From Candidatus Omnitrophota bacterium (GTDB taxonomy: Bacteria; Omnitrophota; Gorgyraeia; Gygaellales; Profunditerraquicolaceae), in NCBI GenBank assembly GCA_028717885.1, contig JAQUMX010000009.1, positions 1 through 54,926 of the forward strand: DNA of 54,926 bases, written 5' to 3'. The notes under the pieces were generated by a model. That model did no database searches. It saw only the letters and a program-made list of their open reading frames with translations, and was not told the origin of the DNA. Below, piece by piece: positions 7,746 through 16,388 of the stretch (positions are counted from its first letter, which is position 1; each line of letters begins with the position of its first letter). The position numbers and the translations under genes are program-made.

Positions 7746-9499
7746 CTACCTGATTCCGCGGCCATTTTGCGGATTTCTTTGGTAACTTTATGTTTCAGCA
7801 AATCTTCCAAGGGGATCGGCAGCCGCAAAGACCAGTTTTTTGCGCTGATTGTTCCGGGGGTATTGATGCGGTATTGATAGGGATCACCAGGCAGGACATT
7901 CGTTAAGTATAGCCAGTCAAAAATTGTATTAATGCAAAAAAGCGAACGGGAATTTAAGACAATCCTTAAAGCCGCAGCCACAATCTCTGTGTCACATTTT
8001 TCCCGCATCGTTCCATTCAAGCCCAAACATTCCCAGAGTTTTTCTTTTTCCCGGTAAGAATTAAGGTACAGGTCAATAAAATCCCCCACCTCTTCTTTTT
8101 TCTTCCTTAAAATCCAAACCAGCTTATCTACCGAATCGATTTCTTCCAGCCAACGTAAGCGTCCATGACAGGAGCAGCTTGCGTCAAAAAGCTCACTCTT
8201 TACCCTCACAAAATCTATTCCTCGTTCGTTGCATTTACGCAAAAATAAATCTTCATCTACTGTCCCTGCCTCATTCTCCCACCAGGCAGGCCAATTCGTC
8301 GTGTCGTGCGTAGAAAGCACTGCCACAGAAAGCTCGCGAAATTCCTGCGGAGCAAGAAAATCGTGGCGCACACTCCAATCCTTTACCCAGCGCTGCACAT
8401 CATTTCCCGGAATCCCTAATTCCTGCAAAGTTTCCGTGCAAGCCTTGGGGATCACCCCTAAGTCTTCGGCGCAAAGCTGCATCGCGGTTGAATCCTGCAT
8501 TACCTTCAAAATCCGCCTGCCGTGCTCCCTCCAGAGCGATTCATCCCTGGGATCAAAAGATCCATTCAGGCCCTTATTTTCAAATGGCTCTCTATAAGGA
8601 ATGCTCCAGATCCTAAACAGCCCAACAACATGATCGATCCTTAAAATATCGTAAAAATTTTGCGCGAATTTAAGCTTTTCTTTCAGGTATTGGTAATCCT
8701 GGCGGGCAATACTCTCCCAGTTATACGTCGAGGCCCCCCACCTTTGCCCCTTAGCGCAATACATATCAGGCGGAGCTCCCGCGGCAAAATCCAGTTTAAA
8801 AAATTCCGGGTGCGCCCAGACATCCGCGCTATCCCTGGCAACCAGGATCGGCAGGTCCCCTTTTAACAGTATATTCTTTTGCCGGGCGTATTTTTTTACC
8901 CCTTCGAACTGCCGAAAAAGCTGCCATTGCAGCCAACATTCGAAAGTGATTTCCTTTTCATGCTCGATATGGAAATTTTCCAAAGCTAGTTTTTCACGGT
9001 TTCTATACTGAACCTTCCAATCATACCAAGGCAGCCCTGCGTGGTATTTTTTCAAGACCTTGTAGAGAGAAAAATCTTCCAGCCAATAGCTGTTATCTTT
9101 CCGGAACCTCTTTAGTTCCAGGGAATCATAGCGGTCCCATTGCACAAAAATTTCCCAAAGCACCTGAAGCTTTTCGTATCTTATTTCATAATCCAGGAAG
9201 ATTTTTTCCGGCGGGTAATTATTCTTTAAGCGCGCGATCCTGCTTTCAACGGAAGAATTTTTTTCAAAAGGCAATTCGTGAAAGGAAAGGTAAAGTGGCT
9301 CAAGCGCAAAGGAGCTTAAAGCATCGTAGGGGCAAAAAGAAGCACCCGTCTCATTCATCGGCAATAATTGCAGGATGGAATTGCCGGTAGAAGCACACCA
9401 ATCAATTACAGTTTTTAAATCCGTTAAATCCCCTATCCCTTCACTCTGGTGTGAGTAAATTGAAAACAAGGCGATTAATATTCCGGAGCGTTTTTGCAT
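7736..9499 (-). CDS. malQ: 4-alpha-glucanotransferase (amylomaltase)
   Basis: This GH77 enzyme transfers alpha-1,4-glucan chains between maltodextrins or glycogen fragments. The 587-residue protein retains the catalytic motifs: the nucleophile region LRIDHVVGLFR, the acid/base region CAEDLGVIP, and the LSTHDTTNWP transition-state aspartate. The N-terminal YSHQSEGIGDLTDL segment is typical, and length is within the usual range. It is the first gene of a two-gene unit with the TtcA-like gene. No strong ribosome binding site is visible. A perfect palindrome of the LacI/CcpA operator type lies 10-21 bases upstream of the ATG. Confidence 0.93.
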   Translation of the reverse strand: MQKRSGILIALFSIYSHQSEGIGDLTDLKTVIDWCASTGNSILQLLPMNETGASFCPYDALSSFALEPLYLSFHELPFEKNSSVESRIARLKNNYPPEKIFLDYEIRYEKLQVLWEIFVQWDRYDSLELKRFRKDNSYWLEDFSLYKVLKKYHAGLPWYDWKVQYRNREKLALENFHIEHEKEITFECWLQWQLFRQFEGVKKYARQKNILLKGDLPILVARDSADVWAHPEFFKLDFAAGAPPDMYCAKGQRWGASTYNWESIARQDYQYLKEKLKFAQNFYDILRIDHVVGLFRIWSIPYREPFENKGLNGSFDPRDESLWREHGRRILKVMQDSTAMQLCAEDLGVIPKACTETLQELGIPGNDVQRWVKDWSVRHDFLAPQEFRELSVAVLSTHDTTNWPAWWENEAGTVDEDLFLRKCNERGIDFVRVKSELFDASCSCHGRLRWLEEIDSVDKLVWILRKKKEEVGDFIDLYLNSYREKEKLWECLGLNGTMREKCDTEIVAAALRIVLNSRSLFCINTIFDWLYLTNVLPGDPYQYRINTPGTISAKNWSLRLPIPLEDLLKHKVTKEIRKMAAESGRCQ

Positions 9500-9506
9500 A
9501 GTTTCA

Positions 9507-9521
9507 ATGAAAACGTTTTCT
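9507..9521. promoter_or_regulatory. LacI/CcpA-type operator upstream of malQ
   Basis: The 12-base perfect palindrome GAAAACGTTTTC lies at 9509-9520 within ATGAAAACGTTTTCT, which fits the cre-type consensus WTGNAANCGNWNNCW at every position. The central CG and A-tract arms are typical of LacI/GalR-family sites. Its position between the likely promoter and the malQ start suggests repression by a sugar-responsive regulator. No regulator gene is in the window. Confidence 0.55.
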
Positions 9522-9586
9522 AAAACGGGGGCTAAACCCCTTGATTTTTATGATGTTATATGTCATACCTTAAATAAGACGTTTAC

Positions 9587-9652
9587 TCTACTGGTTGGAT
9601 GGATCTAAACACACCATCCACCTAGACAAGGCCCTGAAGAAGGGCCTTTTTT
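9587..9652 (+). ncRNA. Candidate small RNA: stem-loop followed by an intrinsic terminator
   Basis: The 150-base space between malQ and the prepilin peptidase gene folds on the plus strand into two elements. The first is a stem with TGGATGG at 9596-9602 and CCATCCA at 9614-9620, extended by GG/CC and TCTA/TAGA pairs. The second is a terminator with AAGGCCC at 9628-9634, GGGCCTT at 9642-9648 and a T run to 9652. No reading frame and no clear promoter were found. On the minus strand the second hairpin lacks a T run, so it is a poor terminator for the prepilin peptidase gene. Confidence 0.35.
9628..9652 (+). terminator. Intrinsic terminator, plus strand
   Basis: A 7-bp perfect stem (AAGGCCC/GGGCCTT) with a TGAAGAA loop is followed by further T residues up to the prepilin peptidase stop codon. 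The orientation of the T tract implies termination of plus-strand transcription, although no plus-strand gene is annotated here. Confidence 0.55.
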
Positions 9653-10463
9653 AATTGCCAAATAGCAAGCGGATCAAATTATCTGCCCAGAATAGCGCGA
9701 TCAAAGAAGATAGCGCCAAAAAAGGGCCGTAAGCAATCGTGTGGTCTTTCTTGACAATCAGGTTAAAAGCGCCCACAACTGCTCCCAGGAACGGCGCAAG
9801 AAAAAAGGTCAATAACACTTTTTCCCAGCCTAAAAATGCGCCGATCATAGCAAGAAATTTCACATCCCCTCCGCCCATAGATTCGGTTTCTCCCTGGATG
9901 GGCGGCCTTTTTAAAAGCTTAAAGTAAACCAGGTCAAAAAGTACTCCGGTAAAATAAATTACCCCTCCGCCAACAATAATCCCCAGGAATGAATCCAGCA
10001 TCGGCCGGAAATTAAATGAGAAAGCCGGGTTAAGGCTTACCCCTTTAATAGAAATCAGGATAAAACCCAAGATAAAGCCTCCGATTGAAACTTCATCAGG
10101 GATAATGCGGTGTTTAAAATCCACGAAGGTAGCGATAATCAACCCGCAGCCAAAAACCAGATAGATGAAAAAATCATAGGTAAGGCCGAAATATTTAAAG
10201 AAGAATACGAACATCAGCGCAGTGATTAATTCAACCAACGGATAACGCAAAGAGATTCTTTTATGGCAAAAACGGCATTTGCCCCTCAAGAGAATGTAAC
10301 TAATGAAGGGGATATTATCGTAAGCGGGGATCCTTTTCTTGCAGTGCGGGCAATGCGAACTTGGCCAAACTACCGACTCTTCAAGAGGCATACGGTGGAT
10401 GCAGACATTAAGGAAGCTGCCGACAATCGAGCCAAAAACAAAAGCGACAATTGTACCGATCAT
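9651..10463 (-). CDS. pilD: Prepilin peptidase (type IV leader peptidase, A24)
   Basis: The 270-residue polytopic membrane protein cleaves and usually N-methylates type IV prepilins and pseudopilins. It has the N-terminal GSIVGSFLNVCIHR motif and the cytoplasmic zinc-binding double CxxC (CPHCKKRI and CRFCHKRI). Both catalytic aspartates are present, in VDFKHRIIPDE and in GGGDVKFLAMIGAFLGW. The full-length two-domain form supports both peptidase and methylase activity. It ends the long biosynthetic gene run, and its start overlaps the aroE stop by four bases. No pilin genes are in the window. Confidence 0.93.
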   Translation of the reverse strand: MIGTIVAFVFGSIVGSFLNVCIHRMPLEESVVWPSSHCPHCKKRIPAYDNIPFISYILLRGKCRFCHKRISLRYPLVELITALMFVFFFKYFGLTYDFFIYLVFGCGLIIATFVDFKHRIIPDEVSIGGFILGFILISIKGVSLNPAFSFNFRPMLDSFLGIIVGGGVIYFTGVLFDLVYFKLLKRPPIQGETESMGGGDVKFLAMIGAFLGWEKVLLTFFLAPFLGAVVGAFNLIVKKDHTIAYGPFLALSSLIALFWADNLIRLLFGN

Positions 10464-11311
10464 ATTTTTTTCGCTCCTTCATTTAGCGCCTGGCGCATAA
10501 TTTCAACAGGCGCTTTTTGGCCGGTCCAGATTTCAAAGGCTAAAACACCCTGGTACAAAAGCATCCCTAAACCATTTGTTGCCGCGGCCCCCTTCTCTCT
10601 TGCCATTTCCAATAACCGGGTTTGCGCGGGATTATAAATTATATCATAAACTAGCATTCCTGGATGCAAAAACCTTGGATCAACTATTATCGGGTCATTT
10701 TTTTTCATCCCAACTGGAGAAGTATTGACCAATAAATCGGCTTCTTCGATTTTTAAACCGGAAGTAGAATCTGTTATTATAAATTCATTGTCTTTGAAAG
10801 CCCTTTTTAACAATTCCGCTAAAGCAAGCGATCTTTTCTGGTCAACATCGTAAATAATTATCTGCCTTACTTTATTTTGTGCTAAACAAACCGAGATCGC
10901 CCGGGAAGCCCCGCCTGCCCCAATAACCGCGATTTTCTTGCCCTCGGGAATAAATTTCATATCATCCTTCAGGTGCCTGATAAACCCGTCTCCGTCAGTA
11001 TTAAACCCCTCTAATTTACCTTCGGTATTCTTAATCGTATTCACTGCGCCGATCAGCCCTGCTTGCGGAGTAAGCCTATCCAAAAAAGGGATAATTTTTT
11101 CTTTATAGGGAATAGTAACATTTATGCCTCTTAATCCACGCTGGCCAAGCGAACGCACGAAACTTTCAACTTCCTCTGCTTTTAATTCAAAAAGCTGATA
11201 TTCTCCATTAATCCCTAATGCCTGAAACGCAGCGTTATGCATTAAAGGAGAAAGGCTATGGCTAACAGGACAGCCAATTAAACCAAAATTTTGCTTTTCT
11301 GTTGTGCTCAT
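10460..11311 (-). CDS. aroE: Shikimate dehydrogenase
   Basis: This enzyme reduces 3-dehydroshikimate to shikimate with NADPH in the aromatic amino acid pathway. The 283-residue sequence shows the substrate motif VSHSLSPLMHNAAF near residue 17, the catalytic lysine in NVTIPYKEKI, IGAVNTI, and the nucleotide-binding AVIGAGGASRAI. NTSPVGM and a C-terminal GMLLYQGVLAFEIWTG segment complete the family pattern. Start and stop both overlap neighbours by four bases. Confidence 0.95.
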   Translation of the reverse strand: MSTTEKQNFGLIGCPVSHSLSPLMHNAAFQALGINGEYQLFELKAEEVESFVRSLGQRGLRGINVTIPYKEKIIPFLDRLTPQAGLIGAVNTIKNTEGKLEGFNTDGDGFIRHLKDDMKFIPEGKKIAVIGAGGASRAISVCLAQNKVRQIIIYDVDQKRSLALAELLKRAFKDNEFIITDSTSGLKIEEADLLVNTSPVGMKKNDPIIVDPRFLHPGMLVYDIIYNPAQTRLLEMAREKGAAATNGLGMLLYQGVLAFEIWTGQKAPVEIMRQALNEGAKKI

Positions 11312-11760
11312 TTGTTTAAGATAATATCAAAAAATATGTTCCAGCCTTCCTTAGTAAGATTCACGAAAGGCATCTGATAACGATTAACCAGCTCATTCAC
11401 GATCTCGCCTTCGGATAATTGCCTCATCTTATTAGGAAGCCCCGGCTCTTCCGGCTCGACAATCGGGTATACTTTGTAAATGATATCCCAGAAACTTGCC
11501 CAGTCCTCATCCTTAAAGTCGCTAAAGGGCTTACCAAAGGTAGTCATCAGCTCCGCTTCCTTATAGGCGGTAGAAACGGGCCTGACCCTTTTTACTACCT
11601 CGGGATCGCCTTCAGCAAAAAAATTATCGGAAATTGTTTGTATTTTTTTGAGTTCGAATTCTTTGACGCGGCGCAAATAAGCCTGATGGGAATAAATAAA
11701 GATAAGGGCACTAAAACCAACCAGTAATAGGATTTTTGGCGTAAGCCCTCTAGGCAGCAT
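11308..11760 (-). CDS. Membrane-anchored protein of unknown function
   Basis: The roughly 150-residue product has one N-terminal transmembrane segment (GLTPKILLLVGFSALIFIYS) followed by a soluble, acidic domain. That domain contains two similar short segments, PFSDFKDEDWASFWDIIYK and the shorter PFVNLTKEGWNIFFDIILN near the C-terminus. Each repeats a pattern of a Pro-Phe, an acidic or Lys-rich turn, W-x-x-(F/W) and D-I-I. No family is recognised. Two starts are possible, 11775 and 11760, both inside the leuA 3' end and neither with a good Shine-Dalgarno; the shorter form is given. The four-base overlap with aroE supports a real gene. Confidence 0.6.
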   Translation of the reverse strand: MLPRGLTPKILLLVGFSALIFIYSHQAYLRRVKEFELKKIQTISDNFFAEGDPEVVKRVRPVSTAYKEAELMTTFGKPFSDFKDEDWASFWDIIYKVYPIVEPEEPGLPNKMRQLSEGEIVNELVNRYQMPFVNLTKEGWNIFFDIILNK

Positions 11761-13255
11761 GCTTATTGACAGCATTTAGGTACGCTAAAAGTGATGCTTC
11801 AATAATATCCGTAGAAGAACCCCTTGCAGAAATAACCTGATTCTTGATTTTTACCTTAATATTGACTTCGCCAAGGGCGTCTTTGCCCTGGGTAACTGCC
11901 TCCAGGCGGTAATCCAACAGTTCACCGCGGGTTCCGGTCATCTTATCGATTGCTTTAAAACAAGCATCAACCGGACCATCACCCTGAGACTCTGCCTGAA
12001 GTATCTTTTCCTTCTTTTTTAGCCGGACAATTGCTTTAGGCGAAATTTTTGTGCCGGAATTAACTTCAAAACTTTCCAGTTTCCACAAAGGAGTTACTGC
12101 GCGGATCTGATCTTCCACGATCGACATAAGGTCATCGTCAAAAATATTTTTTTTGCGGTCCGCCAACTGCTTAAAACGCTCGAAGGCAACTTCCAGCTGT
12201 TTTTTCTCCAGATGAAAACCCAAAGCTTTTAGCCGTTCTATAAAAGCATGGCGGCCGGAATGCTTCCCCAAGACCAGGCCAGTACCATGGAAACCGACAT
12301 CCGAAGGCTTAATGATCTCGTAGGTAGAACGCTCCTTCAAAACCCCGTCCTGGTGAATGCCGGACTCGTGGCGAAAGGCATTAGTGCCGACTATTGCCTT
12401 ATTCGGAGCAATCGCAAAACCCGTCAACCTGCTCACCAAGCGCGAAGTTTTATAGATCTGGTTCTTTTTTATCCCGGTAGTCAAGCCTGGAAAAATATCT
12501 TTTCTGGTATCGATTGCCATAACAATCTCTTCCAAAGAAGCATTTCCCGCGCGCTCGCCAATGCCGTTGATCGTACACTCAACCTGGCGCGCCCCACTTT
12601 TTACCGCTTCCAAAGAATTTGCGGTAGCCAACCCCAGGTCATTATGGCAATGCACGGAGATTATTGCTTTCTCGATATTAGGCACATTATTTTTTATCGC
12701 CTGGATCAGGCTGCCGTATTCTTGCGGCTCGGTATACCCAACTGTATCAGGAATATTTACAGTCGTGGCTCCCGCGGCTATCACCGCTTCGACTACCTGA
12801 AACAGGAATGCCCGTTCGCTGCGCGAAGCATCCTCTGGAGAAAATTCTACGTCCTTGCAAAATTTACGCGCATATTTGACACTCTCCACTGCCAGGCGCA
12901 GGATCTCGCTCTCCGCTTTCTTCAGCTTATATTGCATATGGATCTTGGAAGTAGCCAAAAAAACATGAATGCGCGGCCGACGAGCGATTTTTGTCGCAGC
13001 AGCAGCAGCTTCGATGTCTTTTTTAATTGCCCTTGCCAACCCGCAGATTACCGGCCCCTTGATGGCCTTGGCAATTGCCCTGACAGCCTCAAAATCCCCT
13101 TTCGAAGAAATAGGGAATCCCGCTTCGATAATATCTACGCCCAGATTAGCCAGCCCTTGAGCAACCTCGATTTTTTCTTTTTCGTTCAAAGAGGCGCCCG
13201 GAGCCTGCTCACCGTCGCGTAGCGTAGTATCAAAAATAATTATTTTTTCATCCAT
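11750..13255 (-). CDS. leuA: 2-isopropylmalate synthase
   Basis: This enzyme condenses acetyl-CoA and 2-ketoisovalerate, the first committed step to leucine. The 501-residue protein has the HMGL-like catalytic barrel with [16 protein letters not shown] near residue 8, the metal-binding [13 protein letters not shown], and [15 protein letters not shown]. It also has the communication region HESGIHQDG and a C-terminal LeuA regulatory domain (from about residue 375), so leucine feedback inhibition is likely. The start overlaps ilvC by 16 bases. leuBCD are not in the window. Confidence 0.95.
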   Translation of the reverse strand: MDEKIIIFDTTLRDGEQAPGASLNEKEKIEVAQGLANLGVDIIEAGFPISSKGDFEAVRAIAKAIKGPVICGLARAIKKDIEAAAAATKIARRPRIHVFLATSKIHMQYKLKKAESEILRLAVESVKYARKFCKDVEFSPEDASRSERAFLFQVVEAVIAAGATTVNIPDTVGYTEPQEYGSLIQAIKNNVPNIEKAIISVHCHNDLGLATANSLEAVKSGARQVECTINGIGERAGNASLEEIVMAIDTRKDIFPGLTTGIKKNQIYKTSRLVSRLTGFAIAPNKAIVGTNAFRHESGIHQDGVLKERSTYEIIKPSDVGFHGTGLVLGKHSGRHAFIERLKALGFHLEKKQLEVAFERFKQLADRKKNIFDDDLMSIVEDQIRAVTPLWKLESFEVNSGTKISPKAIVRLKKKEKILQAESQGDGPVDACFKAIDKMTGTRGELLDYRLEAVTQGKDALGEVNIKVKIKNQVISARGSSTDIIEASLLAYLNAVNKHAA

Positions 13256-14232
13256 GGCATCATTTCTCTTAAATTCTTGCCGACTTTTTCGATTAAATGT
13301 TCGTCGCCTTCTTTCATCAACTTATTAAAATTCTGGCGACCGGTTTCATTTTCCTTGATCCATTCCCTGGCAAATTTTCCGCTCTTGATTTCCTTAAGGA
13401 TCTTTTGCATCTCCTTGCGTGTTTTCTGGGTAATAATCCTCGGGCCGCGGGTCAAATCACCGTAGCAGGCGGTATTGGAAACTCCTCTACGCATCCCGGA
13501 AATCCCTCTTTCCTGGATCAAGTCCGTGATTAATTTTAATTCGTGTAAAACTTCGAAGTAGGCGATCTCCGGCTGGTATCCGGCTGCAATCAATGTATCG
13601 AACCCGGCCTTGATTAATTCGCTCACTCCGCCGCAAAGCACTGCCTGCTCGCCGAAGAGGTCAGTTTCGGTTTCTTCTTCGAAAGTAGTTTCGATTACGC
13701 CGGCAGTAGTTGCCTTAATCGCTTTTGCATAGGCTAATGCCAATTGTTTGGCCTGGCCAGATGCATCCTGAAAAACCGCTACCAACGAAGGCACACCTTT
13801 CCCCTCTTCATACATCCTGCGCACCAATGCTCCCGGGCCTTTGGGTGCCACCATAAACACGTCGATTTTTTTCGGCGGCTTAATCTGCTTAAAACGGATA
13901 TTAAACCCGTGCGAAAAACAAAGTGCTTTACCCTTGGTTAAATGCGGCTTAATGCTATCATTATAAACTTTAGCCTGCACATGGTCTTGGGTTAGAATCT
14001 GAATAATATCAGCCTGCTTAGCAGCTTCTTCTACTGTCACCGGATTAAACCCGTCTTTTTTCGCCTGCTCGTAATTTGGCGTATCCGGCAACTCCGAAAC
14101 AACCACTGAACATCCTGAATCGCGCAGGCATAATGACTGCCCGCGGCCCTGGATGCCATAGCCGATAATGGCGATAGTCTTTCCTTTTAATAAATTCAAA
14201 TCCGCGTCTTGATCATAATAAATCTTTGCCAT
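13240..14232 (-). CDS. ilvC: Ketol-acid reductoisomerase, class I
   Basis: This enzyme catalyses the alkyl migration and reduction that follow acetolactate synthase. The 330-residue class I form has the nucleotide-binding [19 protein letters not shown] and the metal ligands in [12 protein letters not shown] and [11 protein letters not shown]. The loop after the second strand reads [15 protein letters not shown] (about residues 43-57), whereas NADPH enzymes usually carry Arg/Lys and Ser there. The acidic Glu47 and Asp50 suggest a preference for NADH; this is inference. It lies between ilvN and leuA. Confidence 0.95.
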   Translation of the reverse strand: MAKIYYDQDADLNLLKGKTIAIIGYGIQGRGQSLCLRDSGCSVVVSELPDTPNYEQAKKDGFNPVTVEEAAKQADIIQILTQDHVQAKVYNDSIKPHLTKGKALCFSHGFNIRFKQIKPPKKIDVFMVAPKGPGALVRRMYEEGKGVPSLVAVFQDASGQAKQLALAYAKAIKATTAGVIETTFEEETETDLFGEQAVLCGGVSELIKAGFDTLIAAGYQPEIAYFEVLHELKLITDLIQERGISGMRRGVSNTACYGDLTRGPRIITQKTRKEMQKILKEIKSGKFAREWIKENETGRQNFNKLMKEGDEHLIEKVGKNLREMMPWMKK

Positions 14233-14248
14233 TTCTTAACCCCTTTCT

Positions 14249-14722
14249 TTAATATTCAATCGCTATTTTTCCGGTCCTGATCAATTCCTTGACCCCAAAC
14301 TGGCGCAAACTCTCCAATAGTTGCTTGATCTGCTGCTCCTTCCCCACCGCTTCGATTACCGCAGTATCATCTTTATGCTGCACGATCTTGCCCACGTATT
14401 TCTGCAGGATCGCCTCTAATTTTGCTTTTTCTTTTGCCGAATAATCAACCTTAACCAAAACCAATTCACGCTCTACATGTTCTTTTTTAGTAAAGTCCGT
14501 GACGGTAATCACGTCGATAAGCTTATTCAGCTGTTTCATGATCTGTTCCAGGATCTTCTCATCCTTTGCTTCCACGACGATTGTCATGTAGGAAATAGAA
14601 GGGTCCAGAGTTTCGCTGACAGCTAAAGACGCAATATTGTACCCGCGCGCGCTGAACAACCCTGCAATACGCGCTAAAACGCCGAACTTATTTTCCACTA
14701 ATACTGAAATCGTATGTCTCAT
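14249..14722 (-). CDS. ilvN: Acetolactate synthase small (regulatory) subunit
   Basis: The 157-residue protein begins with an ACT domain (MRHTISVLVENKFGVLARIAGLFSARGYNIASLAV spans it) that normally binds valine. A C-terminal dimerisation domain follows from about residue 80, with RELVLVKVDYSAKEKAKLE and the ending RTGKIAIEY. The length matches IlvH/IlvN of the full two-domain type. It starts one base after ilvB, as expected for the holoenzyme pair. Confidence 0.95.
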   Translation of the reverse strand: MRHTISVLVENKFGVLARIAGLFSARGYNIASLAVSETLDPSISYMTIVVEAKDEKILEQIMKQLNKLIDVITVTDFTKKEHVERELVLVKVDYSAKEKAKLEAILQKYVGKIVQHKDDTAVIEAVGKEQQIKQLLESLRQFGVKELIRTGKIAIEY

Positions 14723-14723
14723 T

Positions 14724-16388
14724 TTATGCTAGCCCGCTAATCATATTGTTAATGGCGCTGCCCGCCGGCACCATAGGATACACATTCTCTTCGGGCTCGA
14801 TATGAAAATCTATCAACACCGTATTATCGATAGAGATCGCTTTTTCTATAGCTTTGCGCACATCCTCTTTTTTAGTTACCCGGATGCCCACGGCACCGAA
14901 ACTTTCTGCAAGTTTCACAAAATCAGGGCCGCTGATACAGGTATGCGAATAGCGGCGCTTATAGAAAAGTTCCTGCCACTGCCGCACCATCCCTAAATAA
15001 CCATTATTAAGAATCGCGATCTTTACATGGATCTTATTACAAACACAAGTAGCTAATTCCTGGATATTCATCTGGATGGATCCGTCTCCGGCAATATCAA
15101 AAACCATCCTCTCCGGCAATCCCATTTTTGCACCCATTGCCGCCGGAAAACCAAAACCCATAGTGCCTAAGCCGCCGGAGGAAATAAAGGTGCGCGGATG
15201 GTTATATTTGTACCACTGGGCCGCCCACATCTGATTCTGGCCTACTTCGGTAGTAATAATAGCTTCGCCCTTAGTTACTTCGTCAATTTGCTCGATTACG
15301 TATTGGGGCTTGATCTTTTCGCCATCCTTATATTTAAGCGGATGTTTCTTTTTCAAAGCTTCCACTTCTTTGATCCAGCTGGATGTATCCGGGCTCTTTT
15401 TGATTTGTTCCAATAATTCCCCTAGGATATTTTTCGCATCCCCTACGATCGGCACATCCACGCGGAAGTTCTTACTGATCGAAGAAGGATCAATATCGAT
15501 ATGGATTACTTTTGATTTCGGAGCAAAAGCATCGAGCCTGCCGGTTACCCGGTCGTCAAAACGCGCCCCCACGGCAATAATCAAATCTGCATCGGTAATA
15601 GCATGGTTGGCAAATGCAGTGCCATGCATACCGAGCATGCCTAAGGAAAGCTTGTGCGTAGCCGGAAAAGCACCGATGCCCATCAATGTCCAGGTAACAG
15701 GAGCCTGGATTTTTTCTGCTAATTCCCTTAAAAAAAGAGTTGCACCGCTGGAAATAATCCCGCCGCCGGCGTAAATGATCGGTTTCTTCGCCTGGGAAAT
15801 CAGTTTCGCAGCTTTTTTTATCTGCCCCGGATGCCCGAAAAGAGTAGGCTTGTAACTGCGGATCTCCACGGTTTCCGGCCAGATAAATTCTGCTTCCTGC
15901 TGCTGAATATCCAAAGGCACATCAATTAGCACTGGCCCGGGCCTGCCGGTAGAAGCGATGTAAAAAGCTTCTTTCACGATCCTCGCCAGGTCTTTTATAT
16001 CTTTTACCAAAAAATTATGCTTGGTAATCGGGCGCGTAATCCCCGTAATGTCTGCTTCCTGGAAGGCGTCATTTCCGATCAAAGTAGTTTTCACCTGGCC
16101 GGTAATTGCCACCATAGGGATCGAATCCATGAAAGCAGTCGCAATGCCCGTAACTAAATTTGTCGCCCCCGGGCCGCTGGTAGCAATACACACGCCTACC
16201 TTGCCGGTTGCGCGCGAATAGCCATCAGCAGCATGCGCCGCGCCCTGCTCATGGCGCACCAGGATAAAGTTAAAATTGGCATCGTAGAGTTTATCGAATA
16301 AAGGAAGGACCTGGCCCCCAGGATAGCCAAAGATCACCGCTACCCCTTCGCGTTTCAAACTCTCGATTAAAATCTGTGCACCGGTCAT
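14724..16388 (-). CDS. ilvB: Acetolactate synthase large (catalytic) subunit
   Basis: This thiamine diphosphate enzyme makes acetolactate or acetohydroxybutyrate. The 554-residue protein has the catalytic glutamate region [14 protein letters not shown], the FAD-binding middle domain with [15 protein letters not shown], and the ThDP motif from [14 protein letters not shown] to [12 protein letters not shown]. Its start overlaps the ilvD stop by four bases, and ilvN, ilvC and leuA follow, giving nearly the whole isoleucine/valine pathway in order. Confidence 0.95.
   Translation of the reverse strand: MTGAQILIESLKREGVAVIFGYPGGQVLPLFDKLYDANFNFILVRHEQGAAHAADGYSRATGKVGVCIATSGPGATNLVTGIATAFMDSIPMVAITGQVKTTLIGNDAFQEADITGITRPITKHNFLVKDIKDLARIVKEAFYIASTGRPGPVLIDVPLDIQQQEAEFIWPETVEIRSYKPTLFGHPGQIKKAAKLISQAKKPIIYAGGGIISSGATLFLRELAEKIQAPVTWTLMGIGAFPATHKLSLGMLGMHGTAFANHAITDADLIIAVGARFDDRVTGRLDAFAPKSKVIHIDIDPSSISKNFRVDVPIVGDAKNILGELLEQIKKSPDTSSWIKEVEALKKKHPLKYKDGEKIKPQYVIEQIDEVTKGEAIITTEVGQNQMWAAQWYKYNHPRTFISSGGLGTMGFGFPAAMGAKMGLPERMVFDIAGDGSIQMNIQELATCVCNKIHVKIAILNNGYLGMVRQWQELFYKRRYSHTCISGPDFVKLAESFGAVGIRVTKKEDVRKAIEKAISIDNTVLIDFHIEPEENVYPMVPAGSAINNMISGLA

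Noticed and set aside
9601-9652. Terminator of the prepilin peptidase operon
   Set aside because: On the minus strand the hairpin is followed by GTCTAGG, not T residues; its T run is on the plus-strand side.
12248-13222. A 324-codon open frame on the plus strand opposite leuA
   Set aside because: leuA on the other strand is complete with all motifs; the opposite frame has no family resemblance.
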